Notes under the pieces: model-generated
The model's input: the letters and a program-made list of their open reading frames with translations, nothing else
Database searches by the model: none
Told to the model about the DNA's origin: nothing
Shown: positions 1 to 9,187 of the stretch, one piece after another
How the letters are laid out: the number at the start of each line of letters is the position of its first letter
Numbering within the stretch: position 1 is the stretch's first letter
Source: Gilvimarinus gilvus
Lineage (GTDB): Bacteria > Pseudomonadota > Gammaproteobacteria > Pseudomonadales > Cellvibrionaceae
Reading direction: 5' to 3'
Assembly (NCBI RefSeq): GCF_030518155.1
Contig: NZ_JAULRU010000569.1
Coordinates: 186,001-250,000, forward strand
Length of the DNA stretch: 64,000 nt
Program-made: the position numbers and the translations under genes

Positions 1-962
1 ACCAGAGGGCTGTCCTTAATCGCGCGCCCCAACCACTTCTGGTGGACAGTCAATTGGAACGTCCAGTTTGGCGTAAGCGGTCGAACCCAGTCGGCTCGCA
101 GATAAGGGGTAACCGCGTCATCGGCGCTGTAATAAAGAGCGTCAGCACCTTCTACCTCCTTCAGGTCGCGCTCCCCTAACCCATAGTAATAATCCACGAC
201 TCTCGCCGACTGCCAGACAAAGCCCCCCGCTAAAGAATATTGGTTGCGACCGTGCAGCCAGTAACGATCTAAGCCAAAACGAATTTCCTGGCCCTTATGC
301 ACACCGGTAAAATCTTGCAATGCTTGCACACTAATCTGAGTGGCACCGTAGAGGAAGCTGTACTCCAAACCTGCAAGTCCCGCCATTTTCCGGTCAGCGA
401 TTTGCTCCAGGTTGATCGTAACGGCGCCACCGGAGCCCTCTTCAGCGGACGACTCTACTTTGTGAAAAAACTCATTGGGGCCATCTATATCATCGGTATT
501 AGGGGTCTTGGTCTCGTCTTTTGGCGGGGTCAACTCAATGTTTTCACCCGTATTGCCGTCCATCGAATCCGCCGCAACCAGCCCACCGACATTAAAGCCT
601 CCTCCGGTACCCTCAATAACAAAATTGCCCAAACTGATGTCACTAAAGTACATGCTGTCCAAGCCGACAGTGGCAACGGCATTCAGTAGGTGACGCTTAT
701 CCTCGTATAAGGTATATCCAAGAGAGGTGGTGTCGAAAAAAAAGCGCTCCCCGTAGTAACTGATCTCTGGCAACAGCACGATCGGAATATCATCGCCTTC
801 GAGCAACGGGTTGGTGCGCCCCCCAAGACCCACGCCAACAGAGAATTGCCACTGGCCGACGGGCACGCAATCTTCCACTTCCGGTCTACATGCGTCGTCC
901 GACCCGGCGGCTACCGGGCCCGCAACAATAAGGAGGAAGATATAAAAGAAAACTTTGCGCAC
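1..962 (-). CDS. MipA/OmpV family outer-membrane protein (C-terminus off window)
   Basis: Outer-membrane beta-barrel of the MipA/OmpV (MltA-interacting protein) family, known to scaffold murein hydrolases and synthases or act as a porin. The frame opens at a GTG (960-962) with AAGG about ten bases upstream and gives a hydrophobic signal peptide (RKVFFYIFLLIVAGPVAAG). The mature part begins with two cysteines (residues near 25 and 32) and has the family pattern of alternating strands with aromatic girdle residues, plus an acidic, Pro/Thr-rich loop near residues 150-185 that is longer than in typical members. The gene is cut by the window start, so about 320 residues are visible and the C-terminal strand is missing. 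It stands alone, transcribed away from the CE12 gene. The family call rests on overall pattern and is fairly confident; substrate is unknown. Confidence 0.7.
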   Translation of the reverse strand, partial: MRKVFFYIFLLIVAGPVAAGSDDACRPEVEDCVPVGQWQFSVGVGLGGRTNPLLEGDDIPIVLLPEISYYGERFFFDTTSLGYTLYEDKRHLLNAVATVGLDSMYFSDISLGNFVIEGTGGGFNVGGLVAADSMDGNTGENIELTPPKDETKTPNTDDIDGPNEFFHKVESSAEEGSGGAVTINLEQIADRKMAGLAGLEYSFLYGATQISVQALQDFTGVHKGQEIRFGLDRYWLHGRNQYSLAGGFVWQSARVVDYYYGLGERDLKEVEGADALYYSADDAVTPYLRADWVRPLTPNWTFQLTVHQKWLGRAIKDSPL

Positions 963-1068
963 TATGAGTGAACCTTGTAGAAACAGATAGCGTTACTATA
1001 AAAAGTACCCGCCCCCAAAATCCACTTTTTAACCGCTTTCATTTGTAAGACTTTGTTACCGCTATTAT

Positions 1069-1833
1069 TTATCGCTGCAAATGCTTTGGGTCAGGGGTGC
1101 GCAAACGCTGGGCCAAAGGATGCTGCATCGCTTTCAGCTCACGCAGAACCAATTGCGCGACTTCACGGGCGCCAAGATGATTAAAGTGGGTATCATCGGT
1201 TACGCCAATCGGATAATTGGGGTGCAAATCGGGTGCGATATGCATAAACCGCAATTTAGAGGCTTCATCGCCCATCGCCGTAAAATAGTGTCGGGTGACT
1301 TTCTCCATATCGATAAAAGGCACCTGTTCAGCCTGCGCGACTTCTCTCACAAGGTCATCATAGCCGCGGTGCGTCGGCTCAATAACGCCTTTTGTGGTGA
1401 AATAGCGGCGGGTAACGGGTGTCATGAGTATGGGGCGGGCGCCTCTTGACCGCGCCTCGGAGATAAATCGCCGGAGGTTGTACTTATATGCTTCGGGTGG
1501 CGTATAACGGTCTTTTTTATGCTCAGACTGATCATTGTGACCAAACTGGATAAACACAAAGTCATCGGACTTTACCCCATCCATTATTTGCTGCCACAGC
1601 CCCTCTTCCCTAAAGGTACGGGTACTGCGTCCATTCTTGGCAAAATTATGGACACTCACCTGCTCGTCAAAAAAAATACTAAATGGCACACCCCAGCCGG
1701 TCTCCGGATAATCTTTTTCCAGTTTAATCGACATAGTAGAGTCGCCCGCCATAAACACTTGCAGGGGTGTTTCCGAAGCGCTGGCAGCGAGTGTCCCAAA
1801 TGCCAATGCCGCTAAAAGAGCCGCTCTAACCAT
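1069..1833 (-). CDS. Secreted SGNH hydrolase, rhamnogalacturonan acetylesterase-like (CE12)
   Basis: Predicted secreted esterase of 254 residues that would remove acetyl groups from the rhamnogalacturonan backbone of pectin (carbohydrate esterase family 12, as in YesT). A signal peptide covers about residues 1-20 (MVRAALLAALAFGTLAASAS). SGNH blocks are visible: GDST near residue 31 (nucleophile Ser), NGRST near 67, FGHND near 97, and the C-terminal DDTHF catalytic Asp-His pair. It is the last gene of the run prmB-aroC-yafV-CE12; only ten bases separate it from yafV and AGGAAG lies directly before the ATG. A pectin esterase at the end of a chorismate/RNA-polymerase-unrelated housekeeping operon is odd and may reflect read-through placement rather than shared function. 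The substrate is inferred from family; other acetylated glycans are possible. Confidence 0.8.
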   Translation of the reverse strand: MVRAALLAALAFGTLAASASETPLQVFMAGDSTMSIKLEKDYPETGWGVPFSIFFDEQVSVHNFAKNGRSTRTFREEGLWQQIMDGVKSDDFVFIQFGHNDQSEHKKDRYTPPEAYKYNLRRFISEARSRGARPILMTPVTRRYFTTKGVIEPTHRGYDDLVREVAQAEQVPFIDMEKVTRHYFTAMGDEASKLRFMHIAPDLHPNYPIGVTDDTHFNHLGAREVAQLVLRELKAMQHPLAQRLRTPDPKHLQR

Positions 1834-1843
1834 CTTCCTACCT

Positions 1844-2623
1844 CTACTCCGTCATTAGGGAAAATTCGTCGGCATCGAGAAAAGCGGGAAAGCTTTCTCG
1901 GTAAGCCGACAACTTATTGGCTGATAAAGTACAAACGTATCGCCCGATCTTATCCTCGGCGTCCAGCAGACACGCCCCGTCCGGCCCAAACACAACACTG
2001 CCGCCAGCGTATGGCTGGCTATAGGCATCGACACCGACACGGTTCACCCCTATGACGTAGCAGAGATTTTCAATGGCACGCGCTTTAAGTAGGGTTCGCC
2101 AATGTTCATGACGCGCCGATGGCCAGTTGGCGACATAGACTATAGCGTGGTAATCGTTGCGACAGCGACTAAAAACGGGGAAACGCAAGTCGTAACAGAC
2201 TTGCAGAAGAACCCGCCAATCGCCAACAGACTCTACAACCCGGAGCCGACCACTTTGATAGCGCTTATGCTCCCCGGCCATGCGGAAAAGATGGCGTTTA
2301 TCATAGTGGCCTAAGCTACCGTCGGGGCGGGCCCAGAGCATACGGTTAACATGGGCTGGTTCGGCGGTTTGCATCACCACCGAACCGGTCACGACGCAAT
2401 CTAGTTCCTGCGCTTTTTGTATGCACCAATCTCGCGCGAGAGCGCCACTCACATCGGCCTTTAGACGCGCCTGGGGATGAAAACCTGTGGTGAAAACCTC
2501 GGGTAAAACAACTAGATCCACCTCACCCGCGCCCGGCAACAGCTCCGTAAAGGACGCCAAATTAGCTTCGGGTTGGTTACCGACAAGGGTGTTTTGCAAC
2601 AGGGCGACCCTAAGATCTTGCAT
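1844..2623 (-). CDS. yafV: Omega-amidase / carbon-nitrogen hydrolase, YafV-like
   Basis: Cytoplasmic nitrilase-superfamily amidase of 259 residues. The YafV/NIT2 branch hydrolyses omega-amides such as alpha-ketoglutaramate, recycling the by-products of glutamine transamination. The Glu-Lys-Cys triad can be seen: LPEVF near residue 42 (Glu), YDKRHLF near 112 (Lys), and VCYDLRFP near 143 (Cys). The motif YVANWPSARHEHW that follows the cysteine is typical of this branch. The start lies 14 bases from the stop of aroC, so it is probably co-transcribed with aroC and prmB. Family membership is secure; the exact physiological amide is inferred. Confidence 0.85.
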   Translation of the reverse strand: MQDLRVALLQNTLVGNQPEANLASFTELLPGAGEVDLVVLPEVFTTGFHPQARLKADVSGALARDWCIQKAQELDCVVTGSVVMQTAEPAHVNRMLWARPDGSLGHYDKRHLFRMAGEHKRYQSGRLRVVESVGDWRVLLQVCYDLRFPVFSRCRNDYHAIVYVANWPSARHEHWRTLLKARAIENLCYVIGVNRVGVDAYSQPYAGGSVVFGPDGACLLDAEDKIGRYVCTLSANKLSAYRESFPAFLDADEFSLMTE

Positions 2624-2637
2624 AACCGCCCAGGCGT

Positions 2638-3738
2638 TTACCCTTGCCCTTTCGGTATGACGGCAATGGAATGCTTGACGCCACCATTTTGGCCGCGCTG
2701 GCGCAGGGTATGATCTAGCAGCACTATCGCTAACATAGCCTCTGCTATTGGCGTAGCGCGGATACCAACGCAGGGATCGTGTCGGCCCTTAGTCACGACC
2801 TCAACCTGATTACCCTCCACGTCAACACTGCGCCCCGGTATACGTAAACTGGAGGTAGGCTTGAGGGCAATATGTGCCACTATATCCTGACCGGTAGAAA
2901 TGCCGCCTAATATGCCACCGGCCTGATTGGACGCAAAGCCTTCGGGCAAAATCTCATCGCGATGTTCAGTGCCTTTTTGCGCGACACAGTCGAAGCCCGC
3001 GCCGATTTCGACACCTTTAACCGCATTAATACTCATAAGCGCGTGGGCAATTTCAGCATCCAGACGGTCGAATATGGGTTCCCCCAGACCTGGGGCAACA
3101 TTTTGCGCCACTACCGTGATTTTAGCCCCTACCGAGTTGCCTTCTTTACTGAGCGCATGCATATACTCTTCCATCTCAGCCACTTTACTGGCATCGGGAC
3201 AGAAAAAGGGGTTTTCAGAAATCTGGTTCCAGTCCACTGATTCGGCTTTAATCGGCCCCAATTGAGACAAATATCCCCGAACGTTCACCCCATAAAAATC
3301 TTTGAGGTATTTTTTCGCAATTGCGCCCGCCGCGACGCGCATAGCGGTTTCACGAGCAGACGAGCGCCCCCCCCCGCGGTAGTCACGGACACCATACTTT
3401 TGCATATAGGTGTAATCGGCGTGGGCTGGACGAAACTGGTCTTTAATGTTGGAGTAATCTTTCGAGCGTTGATCGGTATTTTCAATGACCAGTCCGATGG
3501 GCGTACCTGTGGTTTTACCCTCAAATACACCGGAGAGAATTTTAACCTGATCGGCTTCGCGGCGCTGTGTCGTGTAACGCGATTGGCCCGGGCGGCGGCG
3601 GTCTAAGTCTTCCTGTAAATCAGCTTCTGACAGCTCGAGTCCCGGAGGACAACCATCGACAATACAGCCGAGGGCCAAACCGTGGCTCTCGCCAAAGGAA
3701 GTTACCGTGAAGAGCTTGCCAAAACTGTTGCCAGACAT
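2638..3738 (-). CDS. aroC: Chorismate synthase
   Basis: Catalyses the last step of the shikimate pathway, conversion of 5-enolpyruvylshikimate-3-phosphate to chorismate, using reduced FMN. The 366-residue product has the usual length and carries the family signatures GESHG near residue 16, the RRRPGQS block near 48, [11 protein letters not shown] near 125 and the C-terminal GRHDPCVG region. The GC-rich run coding for the RGGG stretch (around 3367-3376, nine C on the plus strand) is in frame. It sits 62 bases downstream of prmB, the order prmB-aroC seen in many gammaproteobacteria. Confidence 0.97.
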   Translation of the reverse strand: MSGNSFGKLFTVTSFGESHGLALGCIVDGCPPGLELSEADLQEDLDRRRPGQSRYTTQRREADQVKILSGVFEGKTTGTPIGLVIENTDQRSKDYSNIKDQFRPAHADYTYMQKYGVRDYRGGGRSSARETAMRVAAGAIAKKYLKDFYGVNVRGYLSQLGPIKAESVDWNQISENPFFCPDASKVAEMEEYMHALSKEGNSVGAKITVVAQNVAPGLGEPIFDRLDAEIAHALMSINAVKGVEIGAGFDCVAQKGTEHRDEILPEGFASNQAGGILGGISTGQDIVAHIALKPTSSLRIPGRSVDVEGNQVEVVTKGRHDPCVGIRATPIAEAMLAIVLLDHTLRQRGQNGGVKHSIAVIPKGQG

Positions 3739-3800
3739 AGGTTGCGCCTTAATCCTGATTCTTTAAAGGGCTGCGATTATACGCACTATTGACCAAATCC

Positions 3801-4703
3801 TCACCCCGGCAACTGCTCCCGGGTCAAAACAAACACACCGTGACCACCGCGTTCAAACTCTATCCAGGTAAAAGGCACCTCGGGAAAGGCACTCACCAGG
3901 GCACCGGCACTGTTGCCAACCTCGACCACTAACACGCCGCCATCGTTTAAATACTGAGCGGCTTCTAGCAGTAGACGTCGGGTAAAATCGAGACCATCGG
4001 AGCCGGAACCCAAACCAATTTCCGGCTCTGCTTGATATTCGGCGGGCATTTCGGACAAGTCATCCAGATCAACGTAAGGCGGATTAGAGACAATCAGATC
4101 AAAACATTGCCCCTCAAGATTAGCAAATAGATCAGATTGACACAGAGACACCTGCTCACGGAGATCAAATTTGTCTATATTGCGCTCGGCCACGGCAAGC
4201 GCATCTTTGCTAATATCACTCAATACAACCTGCGAATTGGGGAAAGCCAAAGCCGAGGCAATTCCAATGCATCCGCTACCCGTGCACAAATCAAGAATAT
4301 ACTCGGGCTCTACCGGCAACCAGGGAGCAAAATGCTGCTCAATCAATTCAGCAATCGGGGAGCGCGGCACCAAGACTCTTGAGTCCACAAAGAACTCCAG
4401 CCCACAAAATATAGCCGTACCGGTAATGTAAGCCGCGGGTATGCGCTCGCGAATGCGTAAGTCTATAGCCTCCAACACCTGTTGTTTCTCAGCTGTTGTT
4501 AGCCGGGCATCCAAAATATTGGGATTGTTAAACCCCGCCAGATGCACCGCCCAGCAGACGATTTGCACCGCTTCATCCCAGGCATTGTCGGTACCGTGAC
4601 CGAAGTAAAGCTTGGCTGCATTAAATTGGCTAGCACCGTAACGTATAAAATCGCGAACACTAATCAAGTCAACCAAAAGGTCAGCTTTTGCGTAAGTAGC
4701 CAT
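3801..4703 (-). CDS. prmB: Ribosomal protein L3 N5-glutamine methyltransferase
   Basis: S-adenosylmethionine-dependent methyltransferase that modifies a glutamine of ribosomal protein L3. The NPPY catalytic motif (SNPPYVDLDD) and the upstream SAM-binding loop (LDLCTGSGCIG) are both visible. I place the start at the ATG at 4701-4703 (MATYAKADLL) because GGGGAT lies six bases before it; an ATG nine codons upstream (4730) lacks a comparable ribosome site. This gives 300 residues, normal for PrmB. It is the first gene of the minus-strand run with aroC and diverges from folE. Confidence 0.93.
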   Translation of the reverse strand: MATYAKADLLVDLISVRDFIRYGASQFNAAKLYFGHGTDNAWDEAVQIVCWAVHLAGFNNPNILDARLTTAEKQQVLEAIDLRIRERIPAAYITGTAIFCGLEFFVDSRVLVPRSPIAELIEQHFAPWLPVEPEYILDLCTGSGCIGIASALAFPNSQVVLSDISKDALAVAERNIDKFDLREQVSLCQSDLFANLEGQCFDLIVSNPPYVDLDDLSEMPAEYQAEPEIGLGSGSDGLDFTRRLLLEAAQYLNDGGVLVVEVGNSAGALVSAFPEVPFTWIEFERGGHGVFVLTREQLPG

Positions 4704-4908
4704 ATAAATCCCCGTAAGTAACGCGCGCATTGTAACGCTTATCTGGTGATAAAAGCAGACAAATTCGCCGAATTACTTTACCTCTTGGCGGAGTTGGCGT
4801 AATGTTGCCGCCCCGTTACAAAAAGGTTGCGGCACTTCTATACTGAATCAAACTACCGGGCGCGACAAATCGTCCGGTAAGACAAAGCCCCAAGCAGGAT
4901 CCATGTTC

Positions 4909-5448
4909 ATGCAAGAGTATTTTGCCAAAATCATCGAGGGTATCGGTGAAGATTTAAACCGCCCCGGCCTGGTCGACACGCCCAAGCGGGCAGCAAAGGC
5001 CTTTCAGTTCCTGACCAAGGGCTATGAACAGTCGCTGGACGATGTGGTTAACGGCGCGCTGTTCCCCTCTGAGTCGAGCGAAATGATCATGGTTCAGGAT
5101 ATCGAGCTTTATTCCATGTGTGAGCACCACATGCTGCCATTCATTGGCAAAGCGCACGTTGCCTACATTCCCACCGGTCAAGTGGTTGGGCTCTCCAAGG
5201 TCGCCCGAATTGTCGATATGTTCGCACGCCGCCTACAGATTCAGGAGCAATTGACTCTGCAAATTGCAGAGTCAATACAGCAAATCACCGGGGCTTCCGG
5301 AGTCGGCGTCATTATTGAAGCAAAACATATGTGCATGATGATGAGGGGCGTGGAAAAACAAAACTCATCCATGAAAACGTCCGCGATGCTGGGGAGCTTT
5401 CGAAGTAATCAGGCGACTCGCAACGAGTTTTTATCCCTGCTGCGATAA
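4909..5448 (+). CDS. folE: GTP cyclohydrolase I
   Basis: Converts GTP to 7,8-dihydroneopterin triphosphate, the first step toward tetrahydrofolate and queuosine precursors. The zinc site [18 protein letters not shown] is present, with the second cysteine ligand in [11 protein letters not shown], and the length (179 residues from the second ATG) matches the short bacterial FolE type. AGGA at 4896-4899 is nine bases before the ATG at 4909 but only three before the ATG at 4903, so I favour 4909. It is monocistronic, transcribed away from prmB and converging on the DUF4892 gene, whose stop is 13 bases away. FolE also feeds the queC/queE pathway encoded near 56-57.6 kb. Confidence 0.96.
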   Translation: MQEYFAKIIEGIGEDLNRPGLVDTPKRAAKAFQFLTKGYEQSLDDVVNGALFPSESSEMIMVQDIELYSMCEHHMLPFIGKAHVAYIPTGQVVGLSKVARIVDMFARRLQIQEQLTLQIAESIQQITGASGVGVIIEAKHMCMMMRGVEKQNSSMKTSAMLGSFRSNQATRNEFLSLLR

Positions 5449-5461
5449 TTGCCCCATAGCC

Positions 5462-6388
5462 CTAAGGCGCGCTTTGTGCTGGCAGCAACACGACATCGAG
5501 CCGCGCCTGATCATCGCCGCGCCCTGCCGGCGCCAGCCCCCCAACACCCTCAACGATGATCCGCTCCCGAGGAATGCCCAACTCCACCAAAGCGTCCTGC
5601 AGTTGCACAGCGTAAGCCAACGATTTTACTTTTTGCTGATCAAGCGGTATCCGCTGATAATTGTGCCCAACTAACGCCACCTTCAAGTGCGGCTCGCTGC
5701 GCAGTGCGGCCGCTAGCGCCTGCACATGGTTCACCGCCAGCCCGTAAGTCTTCTCCTCGCCACTGCCGTCTTTACGCAAACCGGCGAAGACCGTATAGCC
5801 CTGCTGTCTTAACTGGCGCACCATAGTGGTCGGATTCGTCGCAGCCTGATAGCGATTGGACTGGTCACTCACCAGCATTTCGACATGCAAGTACACTCGC
5901 TTATTGCCACGCAATACACTGTAAACAGTGACGTAGATTCCCGCGTGTTGCGCCGAGGTAAGCTCAAACGCCCCGTAGTACTGATACTGGTCTAACCCAT
6001 ACAGTTGCAAAATTCCGAAGTGATTTATTGCCCAGCTATTTGAGTCACCACACTCGCGCGCACTGCACGAATACAATTCGCGCACGGGATGACTGCGCAG
6101 TTGCTCCGTGACAAACCGGTAACCATCGAGTGCACTATGGTTGTCAGGCAGTTGATACGTTTTTTTAAATAACTCGCCACTTAGACGCTGCTCGTCCACG
6201 CGCCAAAGCCCTCTTACTTTTTTATAGTTTCCCAGCGCCAACACATAATCGGTAGCGGGCTCCTGTGAGGAAAATACCAATCTCGCCTCGGGAAAATCCG
6301 CCAGCGCAATAGGCATGTTAGTCACCCCCCAGACAGGGCCACTCACAACCAACAAAAACACCACCCAAACTTTACGCAAAAAAGTCAT
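5462..6388 (-). CDS. DUF4892 family secreted protein with OmpA-like C-terminus
   Basis: Predicted periplasmic protein of 308 residues with a signal peptide (MTFLRKVWVVFLLVVSGPVWG). The middle matches what I know of DUF4892 proteins of gammaproteobacteria: an N-terminal domain of unknown function with two close cysteines (YSCSARECGD), followed by an OmpA-like C-terminal part (VALVGHNYQRIPLDQQKVKSLAYA and GVGGLAP) that could contact peptidoglycan. The motif is degenerate compared with true OmpA_C domains. Its ATG lies inside the end of the upstream alpha/beta hydrolase gene (17-base overlap), so the two are probably translationally coupled. Function unknown. Confidence 0.75.
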   Translation of the reverse strand: MTFLRKVWVVFLLVVSGPVWGVTNMPIALADFPEARLVFSSQEPATDYVLALGNYKKVRGLWRVDEQRLSGELFKKTYQLPDNHSALDGYRFVTEQLRSHPVRELYSCSARECGDSNSWAINHFGILQLYGLDQYQYYGAFELTSAQHAGIYVTVYSVLRGNKRVYLHVEMLVSDQSNRYQAATNPTTMVRQLRQQGYTVFAGLRKDGSGEEKTYGLAVNHVQALAAALRSEPHLKVALVGHNYQRIPLDQQKVKSLAYAVQLQDALVELGIPRERIIVEGVGGLAPAGRGDDQARLDVVLLPAQSAP

Positions 6389-7223
6389 TTATTAATCTCG
6401 CAACATCGTCTACTTGACCTTCCATATGAAGGTGATGGCCACCGGGCAAACATTCTAGCGACAAGTGGGGATAGGACTCCACGGCCTGTGCAAAACCTGG
6501 ATATAATTTTGGCATACCGTCGTTGGCCAGCAACACCAGCGCTGGCGCCTCAATGGCTCGGACAAATGCGTCGATTTGGCCGCGCGTGAACTTGAATGAT
6601 GAAGGCGCCAGCAAACGCTGATCAGTACTCCACTGGTACCCGTTCGCAACGGCGCGCACTCCACGCTCAGTTAAGGCTCTAGCTGCCCAGTCACTCAGAG
6701 GAAACATTCCTTTGCTGCGGGCACTTACGGCAGAATCTAAATCCGGGAAGGTGCGCAAAGGCTTGCTCGCTAATTTTCGGCTCTCGATTATAGAGTTTGC
6801 CAATTGTCGAGGTGCGTCGACAGACGCCACGGGTTCGGGAAAAATACCATCAATCAAGGCCATACGATGAATGCGCTCGGGGAACGCCCCGGCGACTAAG
6901 GCCGATATTATCGCACCTCTCGAGTGCCCCAAAAGGGAAAAGCGATTCCAACCAAGCAGTTCAACGATAGCCATAACTTCAGCAACGTCTTCCCATATAT
7001 TGTAAGGGGCGCTGCCAGGACGGTGACAACTTTGACCGTGGCCGGCCATGTCGATCGCGACAATATTGAGCCCGGTCAGCATGGGTGCCAAGAGCGCAAA
7101 GCTGGCGCTATTATCGAGCCAGCCATGCAGCGCCAAGACCGGAAGACCTTCTGGATCACCCCAGCACTGTGCGGCGAATGTAAGCCCATCCACCTCCAAT
7201 GTCAGAGACTTGACTTCTGTCAT
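6372..7223 (-). CDS. Alpha/beta hydrolase
   Basis: Cytoplasmic alpha/beta-hydrolase fold protein of 283 residues. The oxyanion-hole region LHGWLDN, the nucleophile elbow GHSRGA (Ser near residue 101) and a late His (GGHHLHMEG) are visible; the catalytic Asp is probably in LANDG. The sequence resembles the serine hydrolase group around MhpC/RHO-type esterases, but the substrate cannot be told. It is followed with a 17-base overlap by the DUF4892 gene. Confidence 0.8.
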   Translation of the reverse strand: MTEVKSLTLEVDGLTFAAQCWGDPEGLPVLALHGWLDNSASFALLAPMLTGLNIVAIDMAGHGQSCHRPGSAPYNIWEDVAEVMAIVELLGWNRFSLLGHSRGAIISALVAGAFPERIHRMALIDGIFPEPVASVDAPRQLANSIIESRKLASKPLRTFPDLDSAVSARSKGMFPLSDWAARALTERGVRAVANGYQWSTDQRLLAPSSFKFTRGQIDAFVRAIEAPALVLLANDGMPKLYPGFAQAVESYPHLSLECLPGGHHLHMEGQVDDVARLINDFFA

Positions 7224-7315
7224 ATCGACTCCCGTAATTTCAAACTGTCGTAAAGTGTAGCGCGCGACGCCACGATGCTCTACCCATCGTGCAACGACAG
7301 GTAACTATCAAGGTG

Positions 7316-7771
7316 TTACGGATGAACCAGCCAGTCAAGCTGGCCGAAGTCTGCGGCAGCAATTTCCAAGGTTAAACCGGCCATTGAGGCCGTTTTCATG
7401 GGCGAGGGCTGGGCTTGTGTGCACAAAGCTTGCAGCAAGTCGCCCACTAAAGGTTGATGACTCACAATAAGCAATGACGTCAATTCAGATTGATATATTT
7501 CTCGCAGCAACTTTTGCACGCTCGCATCAGGCGTAAGGTTGGCTGTAATACAATCGGGAGAAGTGGGCAATCCCAGGCAATGCGCGGCTATTTCCGCCGT
7601 TTGCAAAGCTCTCACATAAGGGCTAGACCATATAGCCACATCGTTAAGATACGATTTTTGCCGCTGGACAATCGAGTGTACATCTTTGCGCCCAGACGCA
7701 ACCAGTTCACGACTGGCATCGTCGCCACGATAAGGCTCAGCCCTACCGTGGCGAAGAATAAACAAATGCAT
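7316..7771 (-). CDS. sixA: Phosphohistidine phosphatase SixA
   Basis: Small histidine-phosphatase-superfamily enzyme (151 residues) that dephosphorylates phosphohistidine in phosphotransfer domains. The N-terminal RHG signature (LRHGRAEP) and the second-half motif with the conserved His (IVSHQPLVGDL) are present, with the short length typical of SixA. It lies six bases after the DUF4389 gene, forming the unit gpsA-DUF4389-sixA that is common in Pseudomonas-like bacteria. The hybrid kinase BarA in this window carries a phosphotransfer domain and is a formal candidate substrate, which is inference only. Confidence 0.9.
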   Translation of the reverse strand: MHLFILRHGRAEPYRGDDASRELVASGRKDVHSIVQRQKSYLNDVAIWSSPYVRALQTAEIAAHCLGLPTSPDCITANLTPDASVQKLLREIYQSELTSLLIVSHQPLVGDLLQALCTQAQPSPMKTASMAGLTLEIAAADFGQLDWLVHP

Positions 7772-7776
7772 CGTTA

Positions 7777-8169
7777 CTACTTGTCAGCAGCTTCTTTATC
7801 GGAATCCGCTTCTGACGAGTTTACGTCCTCAACGACAGCCGCAGGCTTTTCTTCCTCTGGTTTATCTTCCTCTGGCGTTTCTTCAATGGGCGATGGCTGT
7901 GGCCAATCGGCAAATGGAAACGGTTTTTCATCGGTGTTGTATGTCAGAAAACGCAGTGCCGCGTAAATAAACTGCGACAAGGAATCCCCCAACTGGCGGA
8001 GGTTTGGATTGTCTTTGCCGGTGATCAATGCAAATACAAACTGCACCACCACCAAAATCGACATAACGATACCGGCCACGTACAGAATGACCGAAAACAA
8101 GATCATAAATACTAGACGCATCCAGTGATTAGCTGACAGAAGGTTGGATTTCAGTTTTTCATTGTCCAT
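7777..8169 (-). CDS. DUF4389 membrane protein
   Basis: Inner-membrane protein of 130 residues with one long or two short transmembrane segments (about residues 17-52) and the DUF4389 region that continues to FPFADWP. The C-terminal 35 residues are a low-complexity acidic Pro/Glu-rich tail. Its ATG overlaps the end of gpsA by 11 bases, indicating translational coupling, and sixA follows after six bases. Function unknown; the conserved linkage to gpsA and sixA is the only context. Confidence 0.85.
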   Translation of the reverse strand: MDNEKLKSNLLSANHWMRLVFMILFSVILYVAGIVMSILVVVQFVFALITGKDNPNLRQLGDSLSQFIYAALRFLTYNTDEKPFPFADWPQPSPIEETPEEDKPEEEKPAAVVEDVNSSEADSDKEAADK

Positions 8170-9187
8170 GACTATTCCCTATATATTCCACATCATTACT
8201 TTGCTCACCCAACATCAGTTCACGCACTACATCTGCAATGGCCCGACGCTCAAATAACACGCTGTACAACCCCGAAACCAAGGGCATATAAACGCCCATG
8301 GCATCCGCTTTCTCTTTCACTTGTTGCAGCGTGTTCACACCTTCGGCCACTTGGCCAAGCCCTGACACTACCTCATCCAGGGGCTGTCCCTTACCCAAAG
8401 AGTACCCGACCCTATAGTTCCGGCTCAAGTCCGATGTGCAAGTTAATATTAAATCTCCCACGCCGGCCAACCCTAAAAAGGTCATTGGGTTGCCACCCAT
8501 GACCCCGGCAAACCGCCCCATTTCCGCCAAAGAGCGCGTCAGCAGCATAGCCTGAGTATTTTTACCTGCGCCAATGGCGGCAGCCATACCGCAGATAATG
8601 GCGTATATATTCTTCAGTGCGCCGGCTAATTCGACTCCGCCCCGGTCTTGATTAGCGTATACACGAAAGGTTGCGGAGCTCAGTGTACTCTGAACGGTGC
8701 TCACGACATACTCATCTTCACTGGCAACCACCGTTGCAGTATGTTGGCCGGCAACAATCTCCTTGGCAAAATTGGGCCCGGAGATAACGCCGATTGCCTG
8801 CCCCGCTAACTCCTCCTCAAGTATGTCACTCATAAGATTGAACGTTCCCGGCTCAATACCTTTGGCGGTACTGACAACAATGGCATCGGCCTTCAAGTAG
8901 GGCTTGATCTGTCGACACACCTCCCGAAACGAGTGACTTGGGATGGACACCAGAACCAAATCCGTGGCATTTATTGCCTGCTCTAGGTCGGATGTAATCT
9001 GTAAACTTGGCGCCAATTTAAACCCGGGTAAATATCGGGTGTTCTCATGCTCGCGCTGGCACTTCTCGGCGTTTTCAGTATCTCGCATCCACAAATATGT
9101 GTGGTGGCCGTTTAACGCCACAATATTGGCGATTGCCGTCCCAAAACTGCCACCACCCAATACGGCCACTTTTAACTTATTCGTCAT
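8159..9187 (-). CDS. gpsA: Glycerol-3-phosphate dehydrogenase [NAD(P)+]
   Basis: Makes sn-glycerol-3-phosphate from dihydroxyacetone phosphate for phospholipid synthesis. The Rossmann motif [10 protein letters not shown] is at the N-terminus, with the catalytic Lys region [11 protein letters not shown] and the GLAGVGDL motif later. I start at the ATG at 9185-9187 (MTNKLKVAV) because AAAGG precedes it closely; 17 further in-frame residues upstream do not resemble the family. The product is 342 residues, normal for GpsA. It heads the gpsA-DUF4389-sixA unit, and its upstream region is the 580-base AT-rich gap. Confidence 0.96.
   Translation of the reverse strand: MTNKLKVAVLGGGSFGTAIANIVALNGHHTYLWMRDTENAEKCQREHENTRYLPGFKLAPSLQITSDLEQAINATDLVLVSIPSHSFREVCRQIKPYLKADAIVVSTAKGIEPGTFNLMSDILEEELAGQAIGVISGPNFAKEIVAGQHTATVVASEDEYVVSTVQSTLSSATFRVYANQDRGGVELAGALKNIYAIICGMAAAIGAGKNTQAMLLTRSLAEMGRFAGVMGGNPMTFLGLAGVGDLILTCTSDLSRNYRVGYSLGKGQPLDEVVSGLGQVAEGVNTLQQVKEKADAMGVYMPLVSGLYSVLFERRAIADVVRELMLGEQSNDVEYIGNSHGQ

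Noticed and set aside
3361-3380. Frameshift in aroC at the run of nine C
   Set aside because: The reading frame through it encodes the conserved RGGGRSS motif and continues to a normal C-terminus.
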